Below are positions 38,576 to 46,849 of a stretch of 64,000 nucleotides of DNA, one piece after another. Each line of letters begins with the position of its first letter. Within the stretch, counting starts at the first letter, position 1. The notes under the pieces were generated by a model. The model saw only the letters and a program-made list of their open reading frames with translations. It was not told the origin of the DNA and did not search any database. The position numbers and the translations under genes are program-made. The stretch comes from Pedobacter cryoconitis. Lineage in GTDB: Bacteria > Bacteroidota > Bacteroidia > Sphingobacteriales > Sphingobacteriaceae. The stretch is from positions 1,302,001 through 1,366,000 of the forward strand of contig NZ_JACHCG010000001.1 of the NCBI RefSeq assembly GCF_014200595.1. Reading direction: 5' to 3'.

Positions 38576-40357
38576 ATGGAAAATAATTTAATCAAGGAGA
38601 TCAGTATAGGGGATAAGACTATTTCTCATTTTAGCTCTTTCACTCTTCAACAACATTTTAATGCGCATCATTATTTTGAACTCAGGTTTAATCATGATGA
38701 AATGGGTGCGCCAGGGTTAATTAATCTGGACAATAGCAGGGACTTTGTGGGTAAGACATTAAGCGCATCTTTTGGCTATGTGCTTGGCAAACAACAGGTT
38801 TTTGCTGGTTTAGTCACCAAGGTTGAATTGACACAAAGTAATGGATATCATGGTGTATTGGTTGTAAGTGGATATAGCCCGACTATACTAATTGACCGCG
38901 GGCCTGATTTAGGCTCTTATCTGGATAAGGATTTAAGCACGATTGTGCAGTTAGCTACACATGATACTCCTGCCAATGATTTGCGGATAGTTACCAATGC
39001 AACCAGGAAAAACCCGATAGATTATGTGATTCAGTATCGTGAGAGTGATTTTGAGTTTTTGAACCGGCTGAGTGGCGAATACCATGAGTGGTTTTTCTAC
39101 GATGGTATGAGCCTTAATTTCGGTAAACCGGATACGCAGAAGGAAGTGAGTTTGTTTTATGGAAGGGATGTGAATAGTTTGCAGTATGCGATGGAAGTTG
39201 CGCCGATAAAGAATAAAAGGTTTGCTTATAATCCAAAGCAGGACGAGATGCTGCAAAGCGAAAGTTCTGGTAAAGCTGATGGCAGGCCGGATCTGGTTCA
39301 TGCGATTAATGCTTCAAATACGACCTATAGTAAGACTTTTAATCAACCTTCTTTGGTTAGGGTTGATAATGGAAGTGATATTAAGAATTTGGTGGATAAT
39401 GAGGAAAAAGCGAATATCAGCCAACTGTTGAAAATAAGTGCGAGTGGTGATAATCCGGAAGTTTCGCTGGGAGCGATCGTAGATATCACCATGAGCCTCA
39501 GGCAAGAAGTGTCCTTTATAACAGAAAGTCTGGGTAAATTTCTAATCACCTCGGTGAATCATACGATTGATGACAGGGGACATTATGTAAATACTTTTGA
39601 GGGGTTAGTTTCTACCACAGAGCGTCTGGTTGTTAAGAATTATAAAAGACCTGATCCGGATATGCAGCTTGCTGATGTGCTGGATAATGATGATCCGCAA
39701 GGGCAGGGCAGAGTGAAGGTAAAGTTTAAGTGGGCTTGCCAGACCAATGATCCGAGTGAGTGGTTAAGGGTGATGAGCCCGAATGCAGGGAGTGGGGATA
39801 CAGGTTCGAATCGTGGTTTTCATGTGATCCCTGAAAAGGGCGACCAGGTTATGATTGCTTTTGAGGAAGGGAATATTGCAAGGCCGGTTGTGTTAGGAAG
39901 TGTTTATCATGGCAAAAATGGCGATAGTAAAGGGTTTAAGAATAGTAATGTGAAGGGATTGAGTTCGAGGATGGGGAGTTGTTTGACTTTTGACGATTTG
40001 AATCATGCGCTTCATTTGGGAACTGATGGTTCTAATTTTATTGATATTAAGAATGGAAATAAGCTGGTTGAGATAGTAGCGGGTGAGAAAGTTATTATCA
40101 GATCAGGGGAAAGTAGTATTACGCTCAATTCTAATGGTACAATTGATTTGATTGGAAAGATTATCAATATTCAAGGTACCGATGCTATTAATGCGAACGC
40201 TGATCCGTTGAAAGGGGCAAAAGTTAGTATTGGGTCTTTTGATAACACTGAAATAGAAATTAAATCTAGTAAGCAAACCACTAAGTCGAGCGGCGAAATA
40301 ATCAGTGGAGCTTTGGGTGAACAAAAAATTGAAGGACAACCTGTAAATATAAATTAA
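38576..40357 (+). CDS. VgrG-like type VI secretion spike protein
   Basis: 593 residues from the ATG at 38576 (MENNLIKEISIGDKTISHF); an upstream frame start at 38522 gives an unlikely leader. The N-terminal part is gp27-like (late-control-gene-D domain, about 20-370), then a gp5 OB fold (about 375-465: DNDDPQGQGRVKVKFKWA; GDQVMIAFEEG), then a beta-helix-like spike tail. In Bacteroidota this goes with the subtype iii T6SS. No structural T6SS genes are in the window, so this is an orphan vgrG-type effector cassette. The next gene starts 1 bp after the stop. Confidence 0.88.
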   Translation: MENNLIKEISIGDKTISHFSSFTLQQHFNAHHYFELRFNHDEMGAPGLINLDNSRDFVGKTLSASFGYVLGKQQVFAGLVTKVELTQSNGYHGVLVVSGYSPTILIDRGPDLGSYLDKDLSTIVQLATHDTPANDLRIVTNATRKNPIDYVIQYRESDFEFLNRLSGEYHEWFFYDGMSLNFGKPDTQKEVSLFYGRDVNSLQYAMEVAPIKNKRFAYNPKQDEMLQSESSGKADGRPDLVHAINASNTTYSKTFNQPSLVRVDNGSDIKNLVDNEEKANISQLLKISASGDNPEVSLGAIVDITMSLRQEVSFITESLGKFLITSVNHTIDDRGHYVNTFEGLVSTTERLVVKNYKRPDPDMQLADVLDNDDPQGQGRVKVKFKWACQTNDPSEWLRVMSPNAGSGDTGSNRGFHVIPEKGDQVMIAFEEGNIARPVVLGSVYHGKNGDSKGFKNSNVKGLSSRMGSCLTFDDLNHALHLGTDGSNFIDIKNGNKLVEIVAGEKVIIRSGESSITLNSNGTIDLIGKIINIQGTDAINANADPLKGAKVSIGSFDNTEIEIKSSKQTTKSSGEIISGALGEQKIEGQPVNIN

Positions 40358-40358
40358 C

Positions 40359-41294
40359 ATGAGCAGATTTACTTTTTTCGGTACAGAAAATACGAATATC
40401 CCAGAAAAGGTTGAAGTTGTCGATGTTCAACCACTCAATAATAATATACTTTTTAAAGAGGGTGAAGCAAAGTACAGAAGTGTACAGCTTGCAGTAATTA
40501 AAATGAATGGTATTATTGAAAACCATGTAGAAACAAAACTAGAATACCACGTTAAAAAATATATTAACATTGGTAAATTGATGGTTAGAGTTACTCTTGC
40601 AGATCAAATAGTTGCGATTCAACCTTCATATTTGCAGGAAAATTTGGATCTGATGAGCAAAATTGATGTGATTAAAAGTAATGCATTGGTGGTTGTGAGT
40701 CCAGAAACAGGAAAGATATTACGGATTGATAATATGGATGAAATTAAAGCGAACTGGCTGGCTTTTAAAAATGAAGTAAAGTCCAGTACATCGTTTGTGA
40801 AGTCACCAGAAATGAGAGCCAATATTGATACTTTTCTAGTTAACGTGGAACAACAAATGACTGAAGAGAATATTCTCCTTGATTTTCAGGTTCGTCCATT
40901 TTTCGATCTGTTTTTTGATAACTATCTGGTAAATGATCAATTTATAATGAAGCCGTTTACTAAACTTTATTATTCTCAGTTATTTGATCGGCTGCCTGTT
41001 GACTTTAAGGTCACAGAGGAGATTGTTGATGAAACACCTACTTCAATCAGCATTTTAAAAGATGGACGATTAGTAGAAGGTAATCCTCATCTCGTTGATT
41101 TTGAAAAGATTTATGATTCAAGGTATAAGCCCAGTATTGGTTATAAGTTTTCTGGCTATGATTATAATCACGAGACAAGGGTTATATATGATTTGAACGA
41201 AAATATGCTGAGTGATGCTAATATGGTAATTACTGAGGAAGTGAAAAATAATATTGAATTATTTGTGGATTATAAGTTACAAAGAATAAAATAA
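40359..41294 (+). CDS. Unknown protein between VgrG-like and PAAR-like genes
   Basis: 311 residues, no signal peptide, no membrane helix, no domain I recognise. The body is mixed alpha/beta with many acidic residues. It is coupled on both sides: 1 bp after the VgrG-like stop, and its own stop overlaps the ATG of the PAAR-like gene (TAATG). By position it could be an effector chaperone/adaptor loading the next protein on the spike, which is inference only. Confidence 0.7.
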   Translation: MSRFTFFGTENTNIPEKVEVVDVQPLNNNILFKEGEAKYRSVQLAVIKMNGIIENHVETKLEYHVKKYINIGKLMVRVTLADQIVAIQPSYLQENLDLMSKIDVIKSNALVVVSPETGKILRIDNMDEIKANWLAFKNEVKSSTSFVKSPEMRANIDTFLVNVEQQMTEENILLDFQVRPFFDLFFDNYLVNDQFIMKPFTKLYYSQLFDRLPVDFKVTEEIVDETPTSISILKDGRLVEGNPHLVDFEKIYDSRYKPSIGYKFSGYDYNHETRVIYDLNENMLSDANMVITEEVKNNIELFVDYKLQRIK

Positions 41295-42451
41295 TGGGAA
41301 GCTCATATTTACCATCTGGTGTAATGATCAATTGCACCTTAATGACTGTAACTAAGCCTCAGAATCTTGGAGTTGTCAGGTCTAATAAAACTGTAATTAA
41401 TACTAAACGTGCAGCATGGCTGAATATTGATGATAAAAAAGTCAGTGTAAGTTTTGTCTGTAAGTCTCCGGCTAAATTCTGGGGAGGTTTGGGAGCAATG
41501 TTAGTTGGAATTGCCGTAGGGATTATTTGTATTGCTGTTGCTGTAGTAGTGGTTGCAGCAATTGTAGGTACAGGTGGAGTTGCTGGGGTTATTTTGGCTG
41601 GAATGGCTGCATCTGTAACTGGTGCTACTACGGTAATTGCTGGAGTAGTTGCAATTGCTGGTGCTGTATCCATAGCAATAGGGGAATATAAAGTGGCGCA
41701 TGAATGTGACTGTTCGTTGGAAGCAGGATCTGAGTGGACGTTACCTCATAATAAGGTTACATTCAATCAAAAAAAAGCTCTCCTTCAAAGTTCCATTTTA
41801 AAATGTGTAAAAGGAGGAATGATACAACCTTTTATTAGCCCTGTTATAGCTCATAAGGCCGCGGTTAAATTTTCATCGAATAATAAAGAAGAAGTTGATC
41901 AACATCTCAAACAGCAGGCTTGGATGGGCTTTGTGAGTGGTTTAAGTGGTTTGGGTGATCCAATAGGAACAGGAATTGGTGTTGGTTTTGCGGGGTGGGA
42001 ATATGTTGAAGGTAATGATGATAAAACATTAGCAAACGAAGGCAGTACTGCTGATGAAGACTATAAAACAGACGTAGGTAATACGGTTAGAGATAATAGT
42101 GTTGGGACAGCTGTGGGGGCTGGAAAAGGAACTGCCGATGTTGTGAAAACTATGACTACCCAAAATCAAACTATTATCAGAGAGTTGATGGAGCAGGGGG
42201 CAACCTATGATCAGGCAGCTGCATTTTCCAGATTTGGTGAAAAGACTTTTAAAGGAGAATTCTCAAAAATGGGTGCAGGTTTAGGTGTTGGACTAGGCGT
42301 TGGACTAGCTGGTTCTGTTGCCAATCACTATATTGCTAAAAGTTATAAGGAAAATAAGGTAAAGCTAATAGAAGATACTTTGAAGAATGCACGTAATATG
42401 CGTAGTGAAGATAGTGAAAATAATGAAAATGTTATCGCAAGTAAATCTTAA
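41294..42451 (+). CDS. PAAR-like (DUF4280-type) protein with hydrophobic insert, putative T6SS membrane effector
   Basis: 385 residues. Residues 1-60 (YLPSGVMINCTL; FVCKSPAKFW) and 135-180 (HECDCSLEAGSEW; LLQSSILKCVKGGMI) look like the two halves of a Cys-rich PAAR-like DUF4280 tip, with Cys at 14, 56, 138, 140 and 171. Between them, residues 64-130 form a long Gly/Ala/Val hydrophobic region, enough for two or more helices. The C-terminal half has further Gly-rich segments (GAGLGVGLGVGLAGS). I infer a spike-borne effector acting on membranes; no enzymatic motif is seen. The small membrane proteins downstream are candidate immunity proteins. Confidence 0.65.
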   Translation: MGSSYLPSGVMINCTLMTVTKPQNLGVVRSNKTVINTKRAAWLNIDDKKVSVSFVCKSPAKFWGGLGAMLVGIAVGIICIAVAVVVVAAIVGTGGVAGVILAGMAASVTGATTVIAGVVAIAGAVSIAIGEYKVAHECDCSLEAGSEWTLPHNKVTFNQKKALLQSSILKCVKGGMIQPFISPVIAHKAAVKFSSNNKEEVDQHLKQQAWMGFVSGLSGLGDPIGTGIGVGFAGWEYVEGNDDKTLANEGSTADEDYKTDVGNTVRDNSVGTAVGAGKGTADVVKTMTTQNQTIIRELMEQGATYDQAAAFSRFGEKTFKGEFSKMGAGLGVGLGVGLAGSVANHYIAKSYKENKVKLIEDTLKNARNMRSEDSENNENVIASKS

Positions 42452-42459
42452 TATTAAAT

Positions 42460-43122
42460 ATGAAAAAAATACTGCAAATCTCCAGTGTTAGCCTTCTCGC
42501 AGTAGGACTGATTTTTGGTAGATATATTGGCCGTTGGTTAGTTAATATCTTTGATAATCCAGATACAAGTATAAATGATGGACGTTTGCATCTTGATGAA
42601 TATCTGTCAAAGTGCGACACAGTTAGTTTAAATATAAAAAAATACACTGACTCAACAAGTTATTTTGAAGTAAAGGCTAAATTTAATCCTTCGTCGGCTG
42701 ACAACACTGCTTTCGCTTATAAAAATGAAATTACTTTTTATAGTGATTCTCTACATAAATATTTTTCTATTTTTTATTTTTTCAGCAATCCTGAATTACA
42801 TCATCTATTTGGTTTCTATTATACAAGCGCTATTAAGAATCCAGGTGGTGATATTATTGCCACTGTGAATAAACTGGATTTTAATGATGCCTCTTATGGG
42901 ACTAAAGAGAAACCAATACCAATAATTTACTTCCAATTGAAGGAAGGAGAATCAAATACATTTTATAGTATGGCTAAAGGAAATAATAAGAGTGATTTTC
43001 ATGGTTCTGAAGCTGATTTTAAGAAGTATATATTAAATTCCAATGCAGGTTATTACCTGTCTTATGTGAAAAGTAAAGAAGATTTTGAAAAGATGTTCGG
43101 TAAAGAAAAGAAGGTTAAATAG
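42460..43122 (+). CDS. Small membrane-anchored protein, family copy 1 (putative immunity)
   Basis: 220 residues. An N-terminal membrane anchor (ILQISSVSLLAVGLIFG) is followed by RWLVNIFDNPDTSINDG and a soluble domain with the signature SYGTKEKPIPIIYF. It starts 8 bp after the PAAR-like gene. The first about 110 nt are nearly identical to those of the copy at 44431. The domain is unknown to me. Position after an effector gene and the local multiplication suggest an immunity protein. Confidence 0.7.
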   Translation: MKKILQISSVSLLAVGLIFGRYIGRWLVNIFDNPDTSINDGRLHLDEYLSKCDTVSLNIKKYTDSTSYFEVKAKFNPSSADNTAFAYKNEITFYSDSLHKYFSIFYFFSNPELHHLFGFYYTSAIKNPGGDIIATVNKLDFNDASYGTKEKPIPIIYFQLKEGESNTFYSMAKGNNKSDFHGSEADFKKYILNSNAGYYLSYVKSKEDFEKMFGKEKKVK

Positions 43123-43203
43123 TTTTGAGATAGCTAATAATTTTTATGTTACGTTATTAAAGGTGTAATTATCTGATGTTGTTATTGACAGTGAAAGAAA
43201 ACA

Positions 43204-43755
43204 ATGACTAAAAATAATCGTAACTCTTATTCAGGTGTCTGGGGTTTGTTTCTGGCTCCTTTTCTGATATATGGAATATCTTTGTTATTCTCCCCTTTGA
43301 ACCCTACTGAACAAGAATTAAATAAATATATTAAAGGATCGGACAGTTTGACCTTAAAAATCGATAGGTTAGTCATCTTCCATTTTGGTGACGGAAAGAA
43401 GAAAATAAATAATTCTATTCCTTATTTTACAAACTTCCGTAAGAACCGATATAAAGATTATACAGAAATCTATTCTTCTACCTACAATAAATATTTTGTG
43501 GCTGAAAACTATAATAATAATGGACAATCTTTATTTAGCATAAGAGAATTTAAAACTATTTCTGGAATGATAAATCTAGATGAGCTTAAAGATTCTTCAT
43601 TTGGTACTCGTGAAAAACCTATTCCAATATTATGGATAACTGGCGATTCCAGTTTTTCTGAATCTGGTTATAAATATAATGTAAGCGAGTATTTAAAGTT
43701 TTTTAAAGACAGACAAAAGTTTGATAAAGAGCCTTGTATGGTTTGTGCTTTTTAG
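43204..43755 (+). CDS. Small membrane-anchored protein, family copy 2
   Basis: 183 residues with a single N-terminal helix (FLAPFLIYGISLLFSPLNP). The soluble domain shares with copy 1 the Y-x-K-x-x-D-(S/T)-x-x-L-x-(I/L)-K/D pattern and the signature SFGTREKPIPILW. It ends in CMVCAF. It is closest to the next gene (copy 3), of which it is a tandem duplicate. Function unknown, immunity-like by context. Confidence 0.7.
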   Translation: MTKNNRNSYSGVWGLFLAPFLIYGISLLFSPLNPTEQELNKYIKGSDSLTLKIDRLVIFHFGDGKKKINNSIPYFTNFRKNRYKDYTEIYSSTYNKYFVAENYNNNGQSLFSIREFKTISGMINLDELKDSSFGTREKPIPILWITGDSSFSESGYKYNVSEYLKFFKDRQKFDKEPCMVCAF

Positions 43756-43783
43756 TTTAACATCTTAATCTCTAACAAAGCTA

Positions 43784-44332
43784 ATGATTAAAAAGAATCG
43801 AGGTGTAAATTCATATTCTTTGGGGATTTTTTTAGCTCCTTTCACAATATATGGAATAGCTACGCTTTTTTCTCCAGCTAGCCCATCAGAAGAGCGAATC
43901 AACGATTATATTAAAAGATCAGATAGTTTGTATTTAAAAATTGATAGGCTTGTGGTATTTGATTTTGGAGGCGGAAAAAAGAGAATTGATAATTTTATGC
44001 CATATTTTACCAATTTTAGGAAGAATAGGTATAAGAATTATGTTGAGTTCTACTCGTCTACTTATAATAAATATTTTGTGGCCGAGAATTATACTAAAAC
44101 ACAATCTTTAGGGATTGTAAGTGATGCTAGCCATATTTCTGGAATGATTAATTTAGATGAGCTAAAAGATTCTTCATTTGGTTCCCGAGAAAAGCCTGTT
44201 CCAATATTATGGTTAAGAGGTGGAACTAATTTTTATGAGTCTGATTACAGATTTAATGTAAATGAATACTTAAGGTTTTTCAAAGAGCGAAAACCGTTTA
44301 ATAATGAGCGGTGCATGGTTTGCATCTTTTAG
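43784..44332 (+). CDS. Small membrane-anchored protein, family copy 3
   Basis: 182 residues and clearly paralogous to copy 2 along its whole length (FLAPFTIYGIATLFSPASPS; PYFTNFRKNRYKNY; SSTYNKYFVAENY; SFGSREKPVPILW; CMVCIF). It starts 28 bp after copy 2. Both copies are intact, which suggests selection for variants rather than decay. Function unknown. Confidence 0.7.
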   Translation: MIKKNRGVNSYSLGIFLAPFTIYGIATLFSPASPSEERINDYIKRSDSLYLKIDRLVVFDFGGGKKRIDNFMPYFTNFRKNRYKNYVEFYSSTYNKYFVAENYTKTQSLGIVSDASHISGMINLDELKDSSFGSREKPVPILWLRGGTNFYESDYRFNVNEYLRFFKERKPFNNERCMVCIF

Positions 44333-44430
44333 TTTTCCTTGACAATTTATAAGTTTAAAATTGACAGTATATGTGTTTTGTATAGAAATGATTAATTGAA
44401 ATTTTGTGTCATAAAATACCAAGTCCGCCT

Positions 44431-45092
44431 ATGAAAAAAATACTGCAAATCTCCAGTGTTAGCCTTCTCGCAATAGGACTGATTTTTGGTAGATATATTG
44501 GCCGTTGGTTAGTGAATATCTTTGATAATCCGGATACTGGTATAAATGATGGACATTTGTATATTAACCAATACTTGTCAAAATGTGATACAATCACGCT
44601 AAATGTGAAAAATTTTGCTGACTCAGCGAGTTATTTTGAAGTGAAAGCTAAATTTAACCCGTCTTCAGCAGATAACATGGCTATTGTTTACAAGCATGAG
44701 ATTAAGTTTTACAGTGACTCTCTTCATAAATATTTTTCTATTTTCTATTTTTTTAAATATTCTTCCATGGATGAAGTGTTTGGAATGTACTTAGTTAGAG
44801 CAATTAAAGATTCTGGAGGAAAAATTATTGCAACTGTTAATAAACAGGAACTTGCAGATAGTACTTATGGGACTAAAGAAAAACCTATACCAATAGTTTA
44901 TTTTCGTCTGTTAAAAGACGAGTCTTATACGTTTTATAGCCTGATTAAAGGTGAGGGTAAAGGTGATTTTCCTGGAAGTGAGGATGATTTAAGAAATATA
45001 TGCTAAACTATAACATAAGTCATTATTTGTCATATGCAAAAAGTAAACAAGATTTTGAAAAGATGTTTGGAAAGCAAAAGAAGCTTGAATAG
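44431..45092 (+). pseudogene. Family copy 4, frameshifted near the 3' end
   Basis: From ATG 44431 the frame matches copy 1 closely (ILQISSVSLLAIGLIFG, RWLVNIFDNPDTGINDG, STYGTKEKPIPIVYF) but stops at 45004-45006 after DLRNIC. In the next frame the sequence continues with the rest of copy 1: KKYMLNYNISHYLSYAKSK, then QDFEKMFGKQKKLE and a stop at 45090-45092. Loss of one T in GATGATTTAAG (copy 1 equivalent has four T) accounts for the break. The truncated form would be about 191 residues and might still be made; it could also be a sequencing error in a homopolymer. Confidence 0.7.
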
Positions 45093-45102
45093 AAATGGAT
45101 AA

Positions 45103-45341
45103 ATGAAAAGAGTTCTGCAAATTGTAAGTATATGCATTCTCGCACTCTCGGTCTTGTTTTCAGAAGATACGTAAGCCGTTGGTTATTAAATGTATTTGAT
45201 AGTCCCAATACGAGTATTAATGATGGTTATTCGAATCTTACTAGTTATTTATCAAAATTTGATACTATTGATGACGGTTCACTTTTAGCACTCATCCCGT
45301 TTTATGTTATGGTTCTTACATTATTAACTTTATTTATATGA
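45103..45341 (+). pseudogene. Family copy 5, frameshifted and truncated remnant
   Basis: Starts with ATG 45103 (MKRVLQIVSICILALSVLFS) then stops, while the other frame continues the family pattern: LGLVFRRYVSRWLLNVFDS, then PNTSINDGY and YLSKFDTI. After that the match ends and the frame runs into unrelated residues to a stop at 45339-45341. The signature domain is missing. This is the decayed end of the tandem array. Confidence 0.65.
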
Positions 45342-45724
45342 AAAAAATATTAATAGGAATATTATGTGCTGTCTTTTTAGTAGCTGTTGTTAAAATCTGT
45401 TATAATATGTTTGATAGCAAGAATGACAGTACAAATCCATTAGCACTTCAGGATGAATTGGAGTCTGGAAAATCCGACTATAATCTAGGGACTGAAGCAA
45501 TGAATAAAAATCAGTTTCAAGAAGGTGAAAAAAGATTTCTTGAAGTTCTAAAAAGAAAGGATAAACTTGAAAAAGACGTTTATTTAAATACACTCGTAAA
45601 TTTGGGGATTTGTTATGTCAGACAAGCTAAATATGACCAAGCCAAAATTTATTGGACACAGGCAGCTAATTTAGGGGATCGGGATGCAATTGATAATTTG
45701 AAGAAATTAGAAATTAGAAAATAG
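45338..45724 (+). CDS. Membrane-anchored TPR-like protein
   Basis: 128 residues: one N-terminal helix (ILIGILCAVFLVAVVKICY), a linker, then two or three tetratricopeptide-like helix pairs (NLGTEAMNKNQFQEGEKRFL; LVNLGICYVRQAKYDQAKI). It overlaps the remnant copy 5 by 4 bp (ATGA). TPR proteins serve in protein contacts; here it could be part of the immunity module. No assigned function. Confidence 0.65.
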   Translation: MKKILIGILCAVFLVAVVKICYNMFDSKNDSTNPLALQDELESGKSDYNLGTEAMNKNQFQEGEKRFLEVLKRKDKLEKDVYLNTLVNLGICYVRQAKYDQAKIYWTQAANLGDRDAIDNLKKLEIRK

Positions 45725-45903
45725 AAGCGATAAATAGATCCTGTTGCTGCTAAAAATCAGACTAAAATATCATTAGGTATTATTAGTGAAGCAAACTGCA
45801 TTTTTGTCTAATTGTAATTAGATTTTTAATTTATGGGAATACAGTATGCATATACTGGTGGCTTTTTCATTTTTGTAAAAGGGAAATTTGATACAATTAT
45901 GTA

Positions 45904-46488
45904 TTACAGCAGGATAATTAAGAGAAAAGATGCTATAAAAGCAAGTACTGTTTTTAATATAGTTAAAGCGCGATGCATATGACTTTTAACGGTGTGCTCT
46001 GAAAGGCCGAGTTCTATTGCTATTTGTTTTCTGTTAAGATTGCTTTTTCTGCTAAGTTCAAAAACCTGGCGCATTTTAACAGGAAGGGTAGCTATTTCAG
46101 ATTCGATTAAACCTGACATATTATTATGACGTAACAAATAGTCTGAATCAGTCTGATAAGATACCAGACTTGAAAAACGTTCTATATATAGGTTAGAAAC
46201 CTTTTTATGTCTGAACAAGTCAAAGATCTTATTCTTTAATACAAAATATAGATATGCCGAAGGCTCTGAGGAGATTTTGAGTTCTGCTCGTTTTTCCCAA
46301 AGCATACTAAATACCTCATGTATGAGATCTTGTGCTTCTTCTTCACTACCCGTTTTTCTGCAGGCAAAAATGAATAAACTGTTCTGATATCGATGGTAAA
46401 TCTCAGTATAAGCCTTTCTATCCCCTGTTTTCAGGTGGTGAAATAATTCATTATCGCTAGTCTTAGAGAATTTTAGAGCTTTATCCAA
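45904..46488 (-). CDS. ECF-type RNA polymerase sigma factor
   Basis: 194 residues. Region 2 (GDRKAYTEIYHRYQNSLFIF; EAQDLIHEVFSMLWEKR) and region 4 (VFELSRKSNLNRKQIAIELG; SEHTVKSHMHRAL) are both clear. The protein ends in an unusual hydrophobic tail (LAFIASFLLIILL) that could hold it at the membrane. There is no FecR-type anti-sigma gene beside it. It diverges from the outer-membrane barrel gene at 46850, and control of that gene and the peptide cluster is plausible. Confidence 0.88.
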   Translation of the reverse strand: MDKALKFSKTSDNELFHHLKTGDRKAYTEIYHRYQNSLFIFACRKTGSEEEAQDLIHEVFSMLWEKRAELKISSEPSAYLYFVLKNKIFDLFRHKKVSNLYIERFSSLVSYQTDSDYLLRHNNMSGLIESEIATLPVKMRQVFELSRKSNLNRKQIAIELGLSEHTVKSHMHRALTILKTVLAFIASFLLIILL

Positions 46489-46849
46489 TTTATTTAAATT
46501 TTATTTTTAAAGTTTTGGCACTTCTATGCCAGAATTGTAATCGATCAGTTTGATCAGATCAATCGATAACTTATAATTTCAAGTATAATGTATTTGTTAT
46601 AGAATTGTGTTTTTATTACGCGAACCTTCGTTTTTTTTAGGTAAACACATACATTATACATATTATGTTAATTTTCTAGTTTTTATTGGTTAAATTTTTT
46701 ATCATTTATATAATTTTAATTGTTGTAATGTTTGTTTTTATTGCACCCTTACATCTTAATTAAACGTTATGTATTAAAAAGGGACTAATTGCTGGCGCTA
46801 AATAAATAGTGAAGTATATTTTATCTCCCTGTAATTGGAGAAGGAATAC
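46489..46849. other. Divergent intergenic region with palindromes
   Basis: About 360 bp, strongly AT-rich, between the sigma factor and the outer-membrane receptor; both promoters must lie here. Visible features are a palindrome TTGATC-A-GATCAA (46550-46562) flanked by ATCGAT at 46540-46545 and 46562-46567, and a short inverted repeat TTGGCA/TGCCAGA near 46515-46533. No ORF or RNA gene is seen. Confidence 0.5.
46540..46567. promoter_or_regulatory. Candidate operator palindrome near the sigma factor gene
   Basis: TTGATC-A-GATCAA inside an outer ATCGAT pair, about 52-79 bp upstream of the ECF sigma start. The symmetry suggests a dimeric regulator; nothing else supports it. Confidence 0.3.

Noticed and set aside
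41501..41701. Antisense Ser/Asn/Tyr-rich ORF opposite the PAAR-like gene
   Set aside because: It is the mirror of the Gly/Val/Ala-rich coding stretch; low complexity and no start context.
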